From NCBI GenBank assembly GCA_021234155.1, contig JAJEKV010000201.1, positions 186,001-250,000 of the forward strand: a stretch of 64,000 nucleotides of DNA. The letters are read 5' to 3'. The position numbers were made by a program, and so were the translations under genes. Origin of the DNA: Isoetes taiwanensis (lineage: Eukaryota; Streptophyta; Lycopodiopsida; Isoetales; Isoetaceae). The notes under the pieces are model-generated. The model made no database searches. It was not told where the DNA came from and saw nothing but the letters and a program-made list of their open reading frames with translations. Position 1 is the first letter of the stretch. The number at the start of each line of letters is the position of its first letter. Of this stretch, positions 1 to 10,600 are shown piece after piece.

Positions 1-1071
1 GTCATCCCATTCCGATGCATATGGAAGAAATTCCTTCTTAGTAAACCCCAGGAGAATGAAAAAATTGTATGAAAAACATGTTTCCAGCTACCTATAGCAT
101 ATAGCATTTAAGTTTCATGAAAAGAATTGAACTTGCAAGCTTTGAACTGCCGAGAATGTCAGCATAAAATGGTTGGTTGGAGTCTTTTGAGGGCAAATCT
201 CTGGCATCACCATTTGCCATATTAATTTTTGGGCACCAAAACTGGCCCTAAATACTGTTTTGTTTCAAGCTCCTTTGAGTTAAAGGTTATGATGCAACAT
301 GTTACAGAGCTGGCTAGTTCAAAAGCATGTTCTACATTATGCCTAAATTTTACACTGGCTTCCTAAAAGTAGCTACCCGACGGGTTGCATGCATATCCAT
401 AACACAAAGGTGCGCACGTCCAGATTAAAGCAAGGGAATGTTGCAACAATTGGTCCGTAATTAAACAGGTTCAACAAAATGATAAAGTGCTTCAAAGTTG
501 TAGAAAAGAACGTATTCTCTACGATTGGATGGGACTGTGGACGTCCATGTGAATAGATTAAGACTTTGTTAGTAAGTATCACATAGAAGTTAGCATTCTA
601 TAATGGACTTATGTTATCGAGACATCGCACCTATAGATGTGCTTCCATTCGATAAAAGTACATGAAATGTAATATGAAAATCTAAAGAAGGGTCAAATAA
701 TTGAAATGTCCTATTTTCTATTTTCAGATGGCTACAGAAGTATTGCAAAGAAAAGAAGCACTTTAGCCTTGCCATGTCCAAAGTATTATTAATGTTCTCA
801 TATTATGAAAAGTATGGGTCTTCTTGTACTAACATTTCATTTATTGCTTTGATATAGCCCATATATTGACCAATTAAACCATGCAAGAAACCAATGGATT
901 GTTCTTGGAAGACCAGAGAGGAGACTCAATAATTCTTGAAAAGGGACTGCTTGACAAGTAAGTATACATGCCAATGTTTTCTATTTGTATTTTGGAACTG
1001 CTATTATTGCATTAAATTCCCATTACAATTTAGGAATTTAAAGAACTAGCCAAATAAACTATAATAAATAA
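1..1071. other. AT-rich stretch, no gene recognised
   Basis: No reading frame here resembles a known family. A short frame at about 882-950 is followed by a GTAAGT-like donor, so it could be an exon, but it is too short to name. Nothing else is seen. Confidence 0.4.
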
Positions 1072-1320
1072 GGGGGCAAAGCCTAGGAGTTGCACCTATT
1101 GTATAAGGGGTATGCCACCTACGTGCAAGAGATTGCAAAAACTCCCTTGTATACGCCTTTGAATTTTCTTAGAAACACCATTTTAGCCTTATACTGTGCC
1201 AAATCACTCTAAAAACTCCAAAGAACTACCCCTAGGTACGAGTGTATGTCAGATTCATGGGAAAAACAAACCCTTTCGGGTCATTCACCTGGTTCGTATA
1301 AGTAAAACTATGTGAACCCC
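1072..1320. repeat. Degenerate copy of the MITE seen at 19715-19953
   Basis: This stretch shares an ordered series of short matches with the 239-bp insert in the LINE at 19715-19953: GTTGCAC near the start, a 'tataaggggtatg' block, 'cccttgtatacgc', and TTCACC near the end. It is AT-richer and more decayed. No target-site duplication could be read. The family link is inferred from motif order; an alignment would settle it. Confidence 0.4.
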
Positions 1321-1601
1321 CCTTGGGGCAAAGAGGAATGATTCAAACAAACCGAGGCTCGGTGAACATTACAAATTTAAACTCTTGTTTGATGCAACAT
1401 TGACGAATTGGAACACCAATTGGAGTAGGTGGAAGAATAAGGATTTGAATGATTGGACATGAAATCCACTTGAAAAACCAAAGTCTTGCATTCTTTAACA
1501 TTCCTTTTACGAGGTTGGTGCATGGTCTAGGTAATAATATGCTTGAGCTTACAGAAAGAGTTTTATATTGTGGGTGTCATTGAAAAGGCCGAAGGAGAGG
1601 C

Positions 1602-1868
1602 ATGGTATTGTTGGCGTTGGTAATTGTACAAACTCTTATAAGAAGAAGAGGACGAAAGAAGGTATTAATCAATTCCTTTAATACATTGAAAAGTCTGAAG
1701 TGTGATTACGTGGATCATGTGAAAGCTTTTAACATTAGTGATGAAGATCTCCAAACATATATCTCAATGTCATTACATTATCTAAATCCAACAAAAAAAA
1801 TATTTGATAGACCGATCTTCTTATGCAGACGGTATGAATGGAAGGCCGCTAAATGTAGTCCCACTTAG
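1602..1868 (+). pseudogene. Exon-like frame, possibly an older copy of the middle of the ParB/methylase/FCP1 gene
   Basis: An 88-codon frame with a basic N-terminal patch (RRRGRKK) and a segment NISDEDLQTYI. That segment resembles NVSNDDIKKYV at about 4960-4990 in the large gene downstream, where it also lies N-terminal to the FCP1-like part. The frame precedes the FCP1-like relic at 2162-2700 in the same order and on the same strand. The match is short, so an unrelated exon or chance frame cannot be excluded. Confidence 0.25.
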
Positions 1869-2161
1869 GCCTCAAGTTGCTCAGTATCTGATAAACTCTT
1901 TTTATGAGAAAGACTATGGTTCATGAACTACCTCTATAGTACACTTGTCTAAACAACTATATATTTTGGTTCTCCATGTCTCTTTCCTCTTCCTTCTTCT
2001 CTTTCCTTTTCTTTCCTCATTTCTCCTCTCCATCGAACTCAAGTTCGTGAAACTTTTTATTAATAACATATAGTAATATTAGTTTGGCTTTATTTCCCTA
2101 TGTTTTGAGTCAGGAGTCAATGGCGAGAACCTCCAAGAATCTAGAGTTGTAGGGCATATGC

Positions 2162-2700
2162 ATGCAATTGACTGACTATATTGACGAGGATGATAGGAAT
2201 GGCAATATCACACAACAAGAATGTATTATCACTAACCCACTTGTTTGTATAAAGCTCTTGATATTAAGTGTCAATGGAGTTCTTTTGTATTCATGTCAGA
2301 AAGGACAAGTATCTACCAAGCATGTCACATCAATCGAATCGAAGATGAAGCGTATATTTCTGTGCCCAAGAGTTCTTGACTTTATTCAGGCATCTTACAA
2401 GTTTTTGATGAAGCTATTTGGTCTGTCTATAAGTTGAAGAGTAGCAGGTCAACTCTAAGTACACTTCTTCCAGATGCAATTATGAAATCCTTTATTTTCA
2501 TTTGGTCCCATACTGTGTATTGGACCCTCAGGTAAGCTTCATAAGTGGGGAAAGAGGCCTTTGTTCCTTAAAACTTTCAAAAAGTTGTATGATAAGTGTT
2601 TTAGCAAATACAAATTAAAGAGATACTTGATATCTAATTATATGACAGACGACTATCTGATGAAAGAACTAATATCAAAATTGCAGGTTGTAAGTATATC
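2162..2700 (+). pseudogene. FCP1/SCP1-like phosphatase domain relic
   Basis: The frame from 2162 contains KLLILSVNGVLL, which aligns with the hhhDxDxT region of FCP1/SCP1 (NLI-interacting factor-like) phosphatases; the first catalytic Asp is replaced by Ser and the second by Asn. It continues MKRIFLCPRVLDFIQASYKF. In a T-run at 2402-2406 the frame then shifts by one base. The next frame reads FFDEAIWSVYKLKS, then FIFIWSHTVYW, equivalent to the AIWSS and FVWDQSKC blocks of the family. A later piece, GKRPLFLKTFKKLYDKC (about 2540-2600), matches the usual KPLFLKDLRKLW block. Domain order is therefore kept but broken by a frameshift and internal stops. The active-site loss predates or accompanies the break. 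It is a likely paralogue of the C-terminal domain of the gene at 3164-6862, about 450 bases upstream on the same strand. Confidence 0.6.
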
Positions 2701-3163
2701 ATAAAACCTTGTGGAGGTTTTGCAATCATTTCTAGAAATGAAGAAGATAAATGATGGTGTTGATGAGAAGATATCAGGTCCTTCAATGCACATCAAGAAG
2801 ACTAGTTGCACTAAATCCTTATAATTATAATGGTGCAAAATTCTTACGGTAATATTATGGAAGTAAAATGTAATCTTAGTATCTTCACGAACTCGTGTCT
2901 ATGAAAATAAGTCTGTGTATAAAGAACTTTGCCCTTTTTTGTTCTTTTTAATGTGCGGCATTAATTGTACTACATTAATGGTGCACAAGTCATGTTGTAA
3001 CATAGAAGTGAAATGTATAATCTTCATGGATTGCAATGTCTTTATGAACTCATGTTTATGAACATAATTATATGTCTAGTCTCAAATGTTATGTCCTGTA
3101 ATTGAACCAATTACCTTTACAGAGAAATAATATCAAAATATGTCCACAAAAAAATAAAAATAG
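2701..3163. other. Non-coding stretch before the ParB-like exon
   Basis: AT-rich sequence with no convincing frame. It ends in an acceptor-like 'aaaatag' at 3157-3163 just before the open exon, so part of it may be an intron of the downstream gene. Any first exon of that gene was not found. Confidence 0.35.
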
Positions 3164-6100
3164 GAAGTGGGATTTTTGCAATTTAATTGCATAAGGCTTG
3201 GCAGGGAAACACCAGACGTTCTACGCATTACAGATATGACTAGTGATGACGATAAGGCGAGACAGTTAGAGGCCATGAGCAAACTCAAGAAGTATGCTGA
3301 CAAGTATCCACTGGGCCTTAACTTCACGCATCCAGTCCATGTCGACAGGCTTTTCAGGTCCACGAAGGCTATGTTCGTCAGCAGAAGATACGATAAGCAG
3401 CACGCAATGGAAATAGTAAACAGCATGATCGAAAACCCAGGGCAGGTGCCAATGCCGACAGATGTGGTGCCTTTTGATATGAAGACAAAGAAAGTGTTGA
3501 TATGGAATAAGCTTGAAGATTTAATTGGCAACCTGGATATTCACTTCATGGTAATAGATGGCCAGCATTCAGAGGAGGCGCAGAAGGTTTTGATCAGTCA
3601 AGCACAAAAAACTGGAAACCAGTTATTCTATAGATTATACTCAGTCAGAAATTGCCGGTTCCTCAGTGGCTCAACAACAGCAGCAGAATTAGCCGAAATC
3701 AGCGCGCTACTCAATGACATGGGAAAGACATTCCTATACAAAAGGTATTTTATTTTCCCACACATAGCTAGTCTAGAACTTCCAAACCGCGCCAGGCGCG
3801 ATTTGTTGCTTTAATGTGTATGTCCTATAGCAATCCAAATCGCGCCAGGCGCGTTTTGTATTGTTATTGTTTTGACGGCCTGTCTATTTTATTTATCTAA
3901 CGGCCCATATTTTGCAGTCCGTATGTGGAGCAGTTGCGGCACGCTCGTAACCAATGGATCGAATATGGAAAACCAATGCCGACCAGACAAGGGCAATCTA
4001 AGAGTGCCGAATTCAAATTACTAGAAAGGACACTGTGCCAAACAGTGTAGTACCGTACTTCCCGTACCGTACGTGTACAGTACGTATGCAACGTATAGTA
4101 CGGGGTAACATACGATGGCCAGTTTAACGTACAAACGTACGTCAAAAGTTGTTTAAAGTACGCGTACGGTACGTACGGTACCATAAAATACGTATGGTAC
4201 GTACGGTACCGAAAAAAAAATTTATTTTTTTTTATTTTTTTTGAAAAATACTTGTACCGTACCTATAAAGTACGTACCGTACCGTACCTGTACCGTACCT
4301 ATAAAGTACGTACCGTACCGTACCTGTACCGTACTTATAAAGTACGTACCGTACGCGTACGTAAACAACAAACCAAATTTTTTTTTTCTTATTTGATGCA
4401 CAAAATGAATAAGTACGTACAGTACGTATGGGTACGGTACGTTAAGTATGGAAAACGTAACGTACGCGTACTTAACCTACACTGGTGCCAAACCATAATA
4501 CAGGACAAGAGTAAGGGCACCAGATCAAAGAAGAAAAAGGGGGATGCACAAGCTGGCTCAGAAGATCAAACGGTGCCAAAGGATGCCTGCAAGATTGTTT
4601 TTTCTTCTGACCAGGTATGGGAAAAGTGGAACGAATTTTGGGATGCCTATAAGGAAAAGAAGTTGCCAGATTCGTATGGCAGGTTTCCTCCGCAAGATAC
4701 GTCTATTTTTTATATAGGTATCACAGAGATGAGAAAGGCACAAGGATTGGATGATGCAGAATTAATCTCTGTCTTAGAGAGGTGCATCAGAAAGGAAGTT
4801 GTCTACAAGAAAACGTCTGCAGCAAAGCACTTGACATCTTTCGAAGATGCATGCGAATCGCTAAAAAATATGAAAGTCTTGAAAAAGGCTGTTAGCGAAG
4901 AACTACAAAGGCTTACATGAGACTTCATGTTATCAGAGATAGGCTTAATGCAAAAGTACAACGTATCTAATGATGACATTAAGAAATATGTGTTTTGGTC
5001 AAAAGATTTTGTGAAGCAGCAAAAGGCGAAGAATGTGGCAACTCTAAAGGGGATTCACACGAAAGTGGCGTCTGACCTAAAAAGAAAAGTTGCTTTGGTG
5101 AAACAGACGCCAGAAGAGGAGTCTCCTTTTTTCTATAAGGTGTCCATTGGTTATAAGTGTGCCATACCAGACGTGGGTGATGGGCCAACCGACATCACTC
5201 TATTTGTTCTTGATAGCCGTGGCACGAGATGGACACAAGATGATTACAGCACCTTCTTCAACACATGCAGTGGTTTTACGACTGAGATGCATTATACTAT
5301 CGTGACAGTTTGCCACTCCGACATGTCCTATGCATATGCACTATCTGCTGCAAATGATCTCGAATGCATTAAAGTGATGAAGCAAGCAGTAATGATAGAT
5401 GAAAACAAAGATAATGAGTTCAGTACCGAAAGTAAGATCTCACATGTGCTAGTCCTTATGATAGCCATTATGGATGATAAAGAATATGAAAGACTCAAGG
5501 GGAAACCAGAAGGTGAGAAGATTGCTTGGCAGTGCTATCGGCTAGATGAACCCCTAGTGAAGAATGTTTTTTATGTCGAATCCAATGCTGAAGACAAAGG
5601 GAAAGGGATTGCAGATGTGGATGTGGACCTTATAGAGGACGAAGAGGAAGAGGAAGAAGAAAACTGGGTCAACCCTGTCCTTAATTCACCAATCAAGTAT
5701 GAGCTCCTGATGGTGCACAAGGGGAGGCTGAATAAGTACGGGTTTTCTTTGGCCCTTTCGAGTTTTCTGATTGAAGCCTTCTGCCCTTTAGAGTCAACGT
5801 GTTGGGAGTTTCATGTTGGAGGTTATGTCAGTCGGGAAGCTCTGAAGCTAGCTAGGAAATGCCAAAGTGTGGTCTCTGATAGTCAAGCGAAGGACTTCCT
5901 TGATATTTTTTTCGAGAAAGTGCTCGAGGTGGCACCTAGGGGTCCGATAGGTAGTGCAAGAAATAAAGCTTCTACCTCTAAGGCCGAATTACCTCCAGAT
6001 CTGGCTAAAGAACGGGAGAACATGAGAAAGCAGATGGATCAGATAAAGATGAATTTCGACAACCAGCCGGCTAACTATGCGGCCGAGATCGTCCCTATAC

Positions 6101-6862
6101 TTCCAATCACATATGAAAATCCGACGGAAGGGAATGTAGAGAACGCAAACCAAAAAGACAAAATCCAAGATGATACAGTGGAATCGGAAAGCTCTAGTCA
6201 GGTTAGCATAAAGAGTAATGAAGTATCAACCATAGTTCAAACACTAAGTGATGTGGTTGACACTTCTGGCAGACCGAAGACAACCGAGAGTAAGCTCATC
6301 ATTGCAGAAGTTGAACAGGAACCAGAAAGGTATGTTCTTCAAACAGAAATGAAAATCGCGCCAGGCGCGATTTCAATTTTCTTTTTCCTTGTCTCACAAG
6401 TGTCTGCTTTCTTATTACAGACCTAAACCAGTTTCCTCCAAAATTCTGGTGTTCGATTTGAATGGAGTGCTCTGCAAAACGTTACCTAAAGCACAATTCG
6501 ACCTATCATGGTATGCACAGAAACCATTTGAGACACGTACGAAATGGGTATATCCGCGGCCGTATCTGAAGGAGATGTTAGACCAAGCTTTCACTTTATT
6601 TCGTTGTGCAATTTGGTCATCGATGGAGAATAGAAATATACAGGAAGTTTTGAGAGTAGTTCCTGAATTACATAGAGATTGGGCATCTGTTTGGAATCAG
6701 AGCAAATGTAAGTCATTTAAAAACCTGAACGATCCGTCAGGTAAAAATATATTTGTGAAATGCTTGAGCGACATGATGGATGACTTGGGCGTTCAAGAGA
6801 AGGAAGACATCATTATAGTTGATGATGATGCTTTGAAGTGTTGCTTCAATCACATTCACTAA
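3164..6862 (+). CDS. ParB/DGQHR-like + DNA-methylase-like + FCP1-like fusion protein, interrupted by stops
   Basis: Four exons joined by GT-AG introns with matching phases: 3164-3744, 3918-4044, 4504-6329 and 6421-6862, about 990 codons. Exon 1 has a ParB/DGQHR-like core, HFMVIDGQHSEEAQKVL (about 3541-3590), where the family has (V/I)DGQHRxEA. Exon 2 is basic. Exon 3 opens with SKGTRSKKKKG, a possible nuclear signal. It then has a region like N4/N6 DNA methylases: ITLFVLDSRGTRW stands where motif IV (DPPW/DPPY) is expected, and LIEAFCPLES plus WEFHVGGYVSREALKLARKC stands where motif I (VLDPFAGSGTT..A..LGR) is expected. Both catalytic motifs look decayed. An acidic run (EDEEEEEEE) lies between them. 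Exon 4 is FCP1/SCP1-like: VFDLNGVLC (second Asp lost), AIWSSMENRN, WNQSKCKSF, IIIVDDDALKC. In-frame stops at 4918-4920 (TGA) and 6860-6862 (TAA) interrupt regions that otherwise keep homology, so the copy is probably decaying or has sequence errors. The start is unknown; an ATG at 3236 is available. Bacterial and phage ParB-methylase fusions are known; the added FCP1 part is the novelty here. Confidence 0.6.
3785..3855. repeat. Two CGCGCCAGGCGCG hairpins in intron 1
   Basis: The perfect inverted repeat CGCGCC-A-GGCGCG occurs at about 3788-3800 and 3840-3853, both flanked by AA/TTT. A third copy with the longer palindrome AAATCGCGCCAGGCGCGATTT lies at about 6353-6373 in the 91-base intron 3. 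The function is unknown; the sites contrast sharply with their AT-rich surroundings. Confidence 0.75.
4045..4503. repeat. GTAC/CGTAC palindromic satellite forming intron 2
   Basis: The intron is dominated by TACGTAC, CCGTACC and CGTACGC words on both strands. It holds a 36-bp unit (core CCTATAAAGTACGTACC) repeated three times at about 4252-4350, with inverted GTACGGTAC blocks on either side. The GT at 4045 and the AG at 4502-4503 join exons 2 and 3 in phase 0. A near-duplicate of exon end 'cactgtgccaaac' (4031-4043) occurs just before the acceptor (about 4481-4494), as if the array had entered as an insertion that became spliced. Confidence 0.75.
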
Positions 6863-6982
6863 ATCCACCATCCTATCATCCCCGATATGGTTACCACGGA
6901 TGATTTTCTGCTAAGCTTCATTGGTGTCATGCACCGGGGAAAATGGTACAAGAGATACAAACACTATACCCCAAGAACTTGA
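6863..6982 (+). pseudogene. FCP1-like C-terminal tail beyond the TAA stop
   Basis: Reading straight on in the same frame after the TAA at 6860-6862 gives IHHPIIPDMVTTDDFLLSFI and then a short basic tail ending at TGA 6980-6982. FCP1/SCP1 domains normally end with a Pro/His-rich loop, a 'DD..L' helix and a final leucine-rich helix. Homology therefore appears to extend past the stop, which supports a nonsense change or sequence error rather than a natural C-terminus. Confidence 0.5.
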
Positions 6983-7178
6983 TCGGACAGAGGAAATTGA
7001 CAGGGACCTTGAGAAAATCGTTCTAGAAAGGGAACTCTTTTGATATATATGTATATCGGAAATACACTTTCCATAAATGTTTTGAATATGCAATATACTT
7101 TACACGAAAGGTTTTGAATATCCTATATTATAATGTTATGCGGTGTTGAATCACGCCCTAAATCGGGCTATGATTGAC

Positions 7179-7689
7179 TTACCGGATCGGACAATCCGAC
7201 CTCAAAAACCTTTCTTCCTTATCTGAGGGCAAAGCCCTTTCTTCCTTATTGAGGGCAAAGCCGCCACGCCATGGCATGGCGAAACAGCAATCAATCGGAT
7301 CCTTCTTAGTCTTCGATCCATAGTTATGGCATCGGCAATCGCCTTTGGAGGAGTGGAGCATATATTCGACTAAACCTCTGTCTCTTTCACCGGATCTGAA
7401 GTGTCGCCCTTTCTCAAGTAAGCTAAGCTTTATCTTTTTTTTTTTCATTTGTTTTCTATTCCATCTAATATCTTCTTATGCGTAAAAACTTCGAAGTTGT
7501 TGCTTGCATCCAAGAAACTCGAAGTTTACGAAGATGAGTGGCCCGCAAAAGAACCGAGATGGCCCGTATGACCTTTACCAAAAATATGACGGTCCCGTAG
7601 TCATGGGTCGATACTGGAAATAGGGCTCTCCCCGATAGTTTGGATCTAGAGGCTATGGATCTAAAAAGCAAATCTGGATGCTAGAGTGC
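7179..7689. other. Helitron interior, no gene recognised
   Basis: Contains a short near-repeat 'cttccttat..gagggcaaagc' at about 7203-7260 and no coding similarity that could be named on either strand. Confidence 0.3.
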
Positions 7690-10600
7690 CGATTTTCTAA
7701 AGCCACGATTTGGTTAGGGCCGCATTCGATTGTGGGTGCGTTTAGACATGAGATATATGGGGAAAAGATTATAATAGAACGCTGCATTGCAGAGTCTGGA
7801 AATCTCTTTTGCATGAGCGACTGGCAAGGTTTGTTACTGCTCTCTCTCCGTTCAGAACCTTTAGAGCTTGTAGAAAGAAAATGACAGTTAAGTGTAGACA
7901 TTTGTTGAATATGAATTGAGCAACGATGTATCTGCACCGAACTTAGACTCTTAGCAGATTTTTCAAAACTCATTCCATCGTGAGCATTTTTGTACTTATT
8001 GCAAAATCCGAATTGGAGAAGAAACTCATTAAAAAGAAAAGACCTTAAAGAGTTAATGGTTCATTTTGATGTAAGAGGCGTTTTAACTCTTTGGCAATTT
8101 ACAGTGTTTTCATCATCTGACATACTTTAGCTCATTTTGTAGATAGATGTGCAAAACCCTTGCGTTATTATGTCTCAGGACAAGAGTCCAAGCTTTTAAC
8201 ACAAAGCTCGATAAGGAAAAGTTCGAGGTAGTACTGCATTTAGGAAATATTTAGAATGTGTGTTTTATAACTTTATTTTCATTTCTTATGTGTTAACATC
8301 CAGCGTTGGGGCAAAGGGGTGGTACATTGCAGTCATTGTAACACAAACTTCCCTCTTCCATCTCTAACATGATCTATGTTGCTTGCAGTTCTTTTATACG
8401 GCAACCTTATTGCCACAAGAAAACAACCTCCGTTGTATTCTATCTTATGGTAAAGTTAAGAAACAACTGCAAAGAAAGAGATTTACCATGGACCAGGTCG
8501 CTGCAAAAATAAATGTGCGCTGTGGAATACTCATCTGCATTTCAATATTATTGTAATTGCCTGCTACTTAGAGAAGTTATCTTTTCAGATTATAAAAGGA
8601 GCAATTCAGGATATAGAAACAAAGTTTAAACGGAATGCTGAGTATATTCATCGACATCTTGCATGGAAGTATGCTAGTTTATACAGAATTTTGTATCATT
8701 GACATGTGCTAAGCATTGTTAAATTTTTTTTTTTTTTTTTTTGAGGGCAAGATATTTTTATTTTTATTAATAATATGTAAGTAAATACATTTATTCATGG
8801 CTCTATAATAGCCAGATAGCCTAACCATGTCTGCACAAGTACTAAAACCACCCAGGTATGGAGGTAGAAAACAACACCACTTATAGGAGATCATCGAAAG
8901 GAAAAGAACCCCATGATGCATGTAGAAGATGCCACTAGAAACACCACCCGAAAATACTGATAAACAAAGGTAGAGGTGAAGGAATGTCTTCCCGCGCGTT
9001 AACTTGGCCCCAAGCTGCACATCTGCAAAAAGGTACTACAAGGAGACTCCGTCCTCTTTTCCAAGAGATAAGTGCCTCGCTATCTTCTCAAGATGCCAAT
9101 GCCTTCTAGAGGCCTCCCCAATGGGTGGTCTACTACTTCATCATCTACTTTGTCACCAGCTTGGGCATCATCAACATTGTACTCAACCAACCAGCAAGCT
9201 GATAAGCAATAGTAAATACATTTGGTCCTCCCGATCCAAATGCCTCCTAGATCTTCGCCTTAATAGAGCCCCCTTTCATAATATTGTCTCCAACATCCAG
9301 ACCTTCCTTCCAGCTGGGATGGAAGAGGGCCAACATGAAAAAATTGAACCCCTTCCAAGACGCACATATTAAAGCATTCAGAATTTGCTAAACCTGAAAA
9401 TGAGCAAAAGCAATGCAGTCACACTCCCCCAACACCTTCCAAGACATCACCAACACTCAGCTAAAGCAGCCCATTTCTTATGGTCATTTGCACACCTTGA
9501 GCATCCACCGAAAAATTTCATACAAAGGAGCATTACAAGAATCAGGATACTAGATATAACACAAGTCTGCTCAACATCAGAAAATCATTGCAAAATATTA
9601 GTGCTTAAGATGCCGGCTGAATAAAACTTGAGCACCAATCTTGCAATGGCCAACCTGCAGTCGATAAGAAGTGTGGCATACCCCAAGTATTGGCCAGTGC
9701 CTCAGCAGGCAAATGATAGAGGGACCTCACTGTTCAAGTTCATTGTCTGCTCCAACTGATCCCAATGCCTTAAAATATCCGCTTAGAAGGATGGATTTTT
9801 CTTCCATGTTAATGATCTGAAGAACATTCAACCTGGTTATTATGGCTTGAACACCTCCCCAACATAGGAACCGAGCCCAGGAGTATCACAGAGCCCCATA
9901 CTGCAGTGAGTGCAGTAGATTTCTTTTACTGCAATGAGTGCAGCAGCCACCTAGCATAGCCACACTGAGTGCAGCCTTTCTATTCTGACCCGAAATCTGA
10001 CGAAATAAACTGGCCAAGAAACCCACAAAAGAGAAGGAAAGATCATACCATAAAACCCCTTAACTGAATCTTCTTCAGCAGCACCAACAAACAAGAACAA
10101 CCTTGTTGATGCATCATGGCTTCTGTATAAGCTGATTTAGACGCAGAAGAAAGGGCAAGAAAGTTTCCTGACCTCAAGGTCTTGTGCTGGAGAGTATCTT
10201 CGAATGTTAAGGCGAACACCAAAGAAACCTCTGCTACAAAACTTGAAGCTGCGTCCACCTTCTCAAAATCTGCTAAGAAATCACCGAATGCATAAGCCAG
10301 TAACCAGATTCTCCACTGGCTACTCGTCCAGCGGCAGACGTGCAAGAAAAATAGAAGCACGAGGTCGGGCGGCCGCCTGCCGCCGCCCTAGCCGCTGCTA
10401 AACCCTAAACTCATTTTTTCCATCCTTATGACGATTGTTGCCACATTGTTAAAATTTGGTAACAGATTTAATGATTAGCATTGTTAAAAATTGGTAACAG
10501 ATTCAATAACCAGTTAGCTAAAAAGGGTTTCATGGGCCACCTTCAGGTTGACTATGTTTCAAGAGAACTCTCATTACAAGTGAGTATTACATCCCTCTTT

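Noticed and set aside
4252-4500. Tyr/Arg/Val repeat peptide at the start of the exon 3 frame
   Set aside because: Translation of the GTAC satellite; splice sites at 4045 and 4503 remove it.
4918-4920. TGA as selenocysteine
   Set aside because: Land plants lack selenoprotein machinery and no SECIS-like structure was looked for or expected; nonsense change or error is simpler.
6330-6420. Hydrophobic C-terminus of the 4927-6426 frame as a membrane anchor
   Set aside because: It is read-through into the 91-base intron 3; the GTATGT donor and ATTACAG acceptor join the FCP1-like exon in phase.
10043-10360. 105-codon minus-strand frame in the retroposon
   Set aside because: No recognised retroelement protein or other family; it may be 5' leader sequence of the element.
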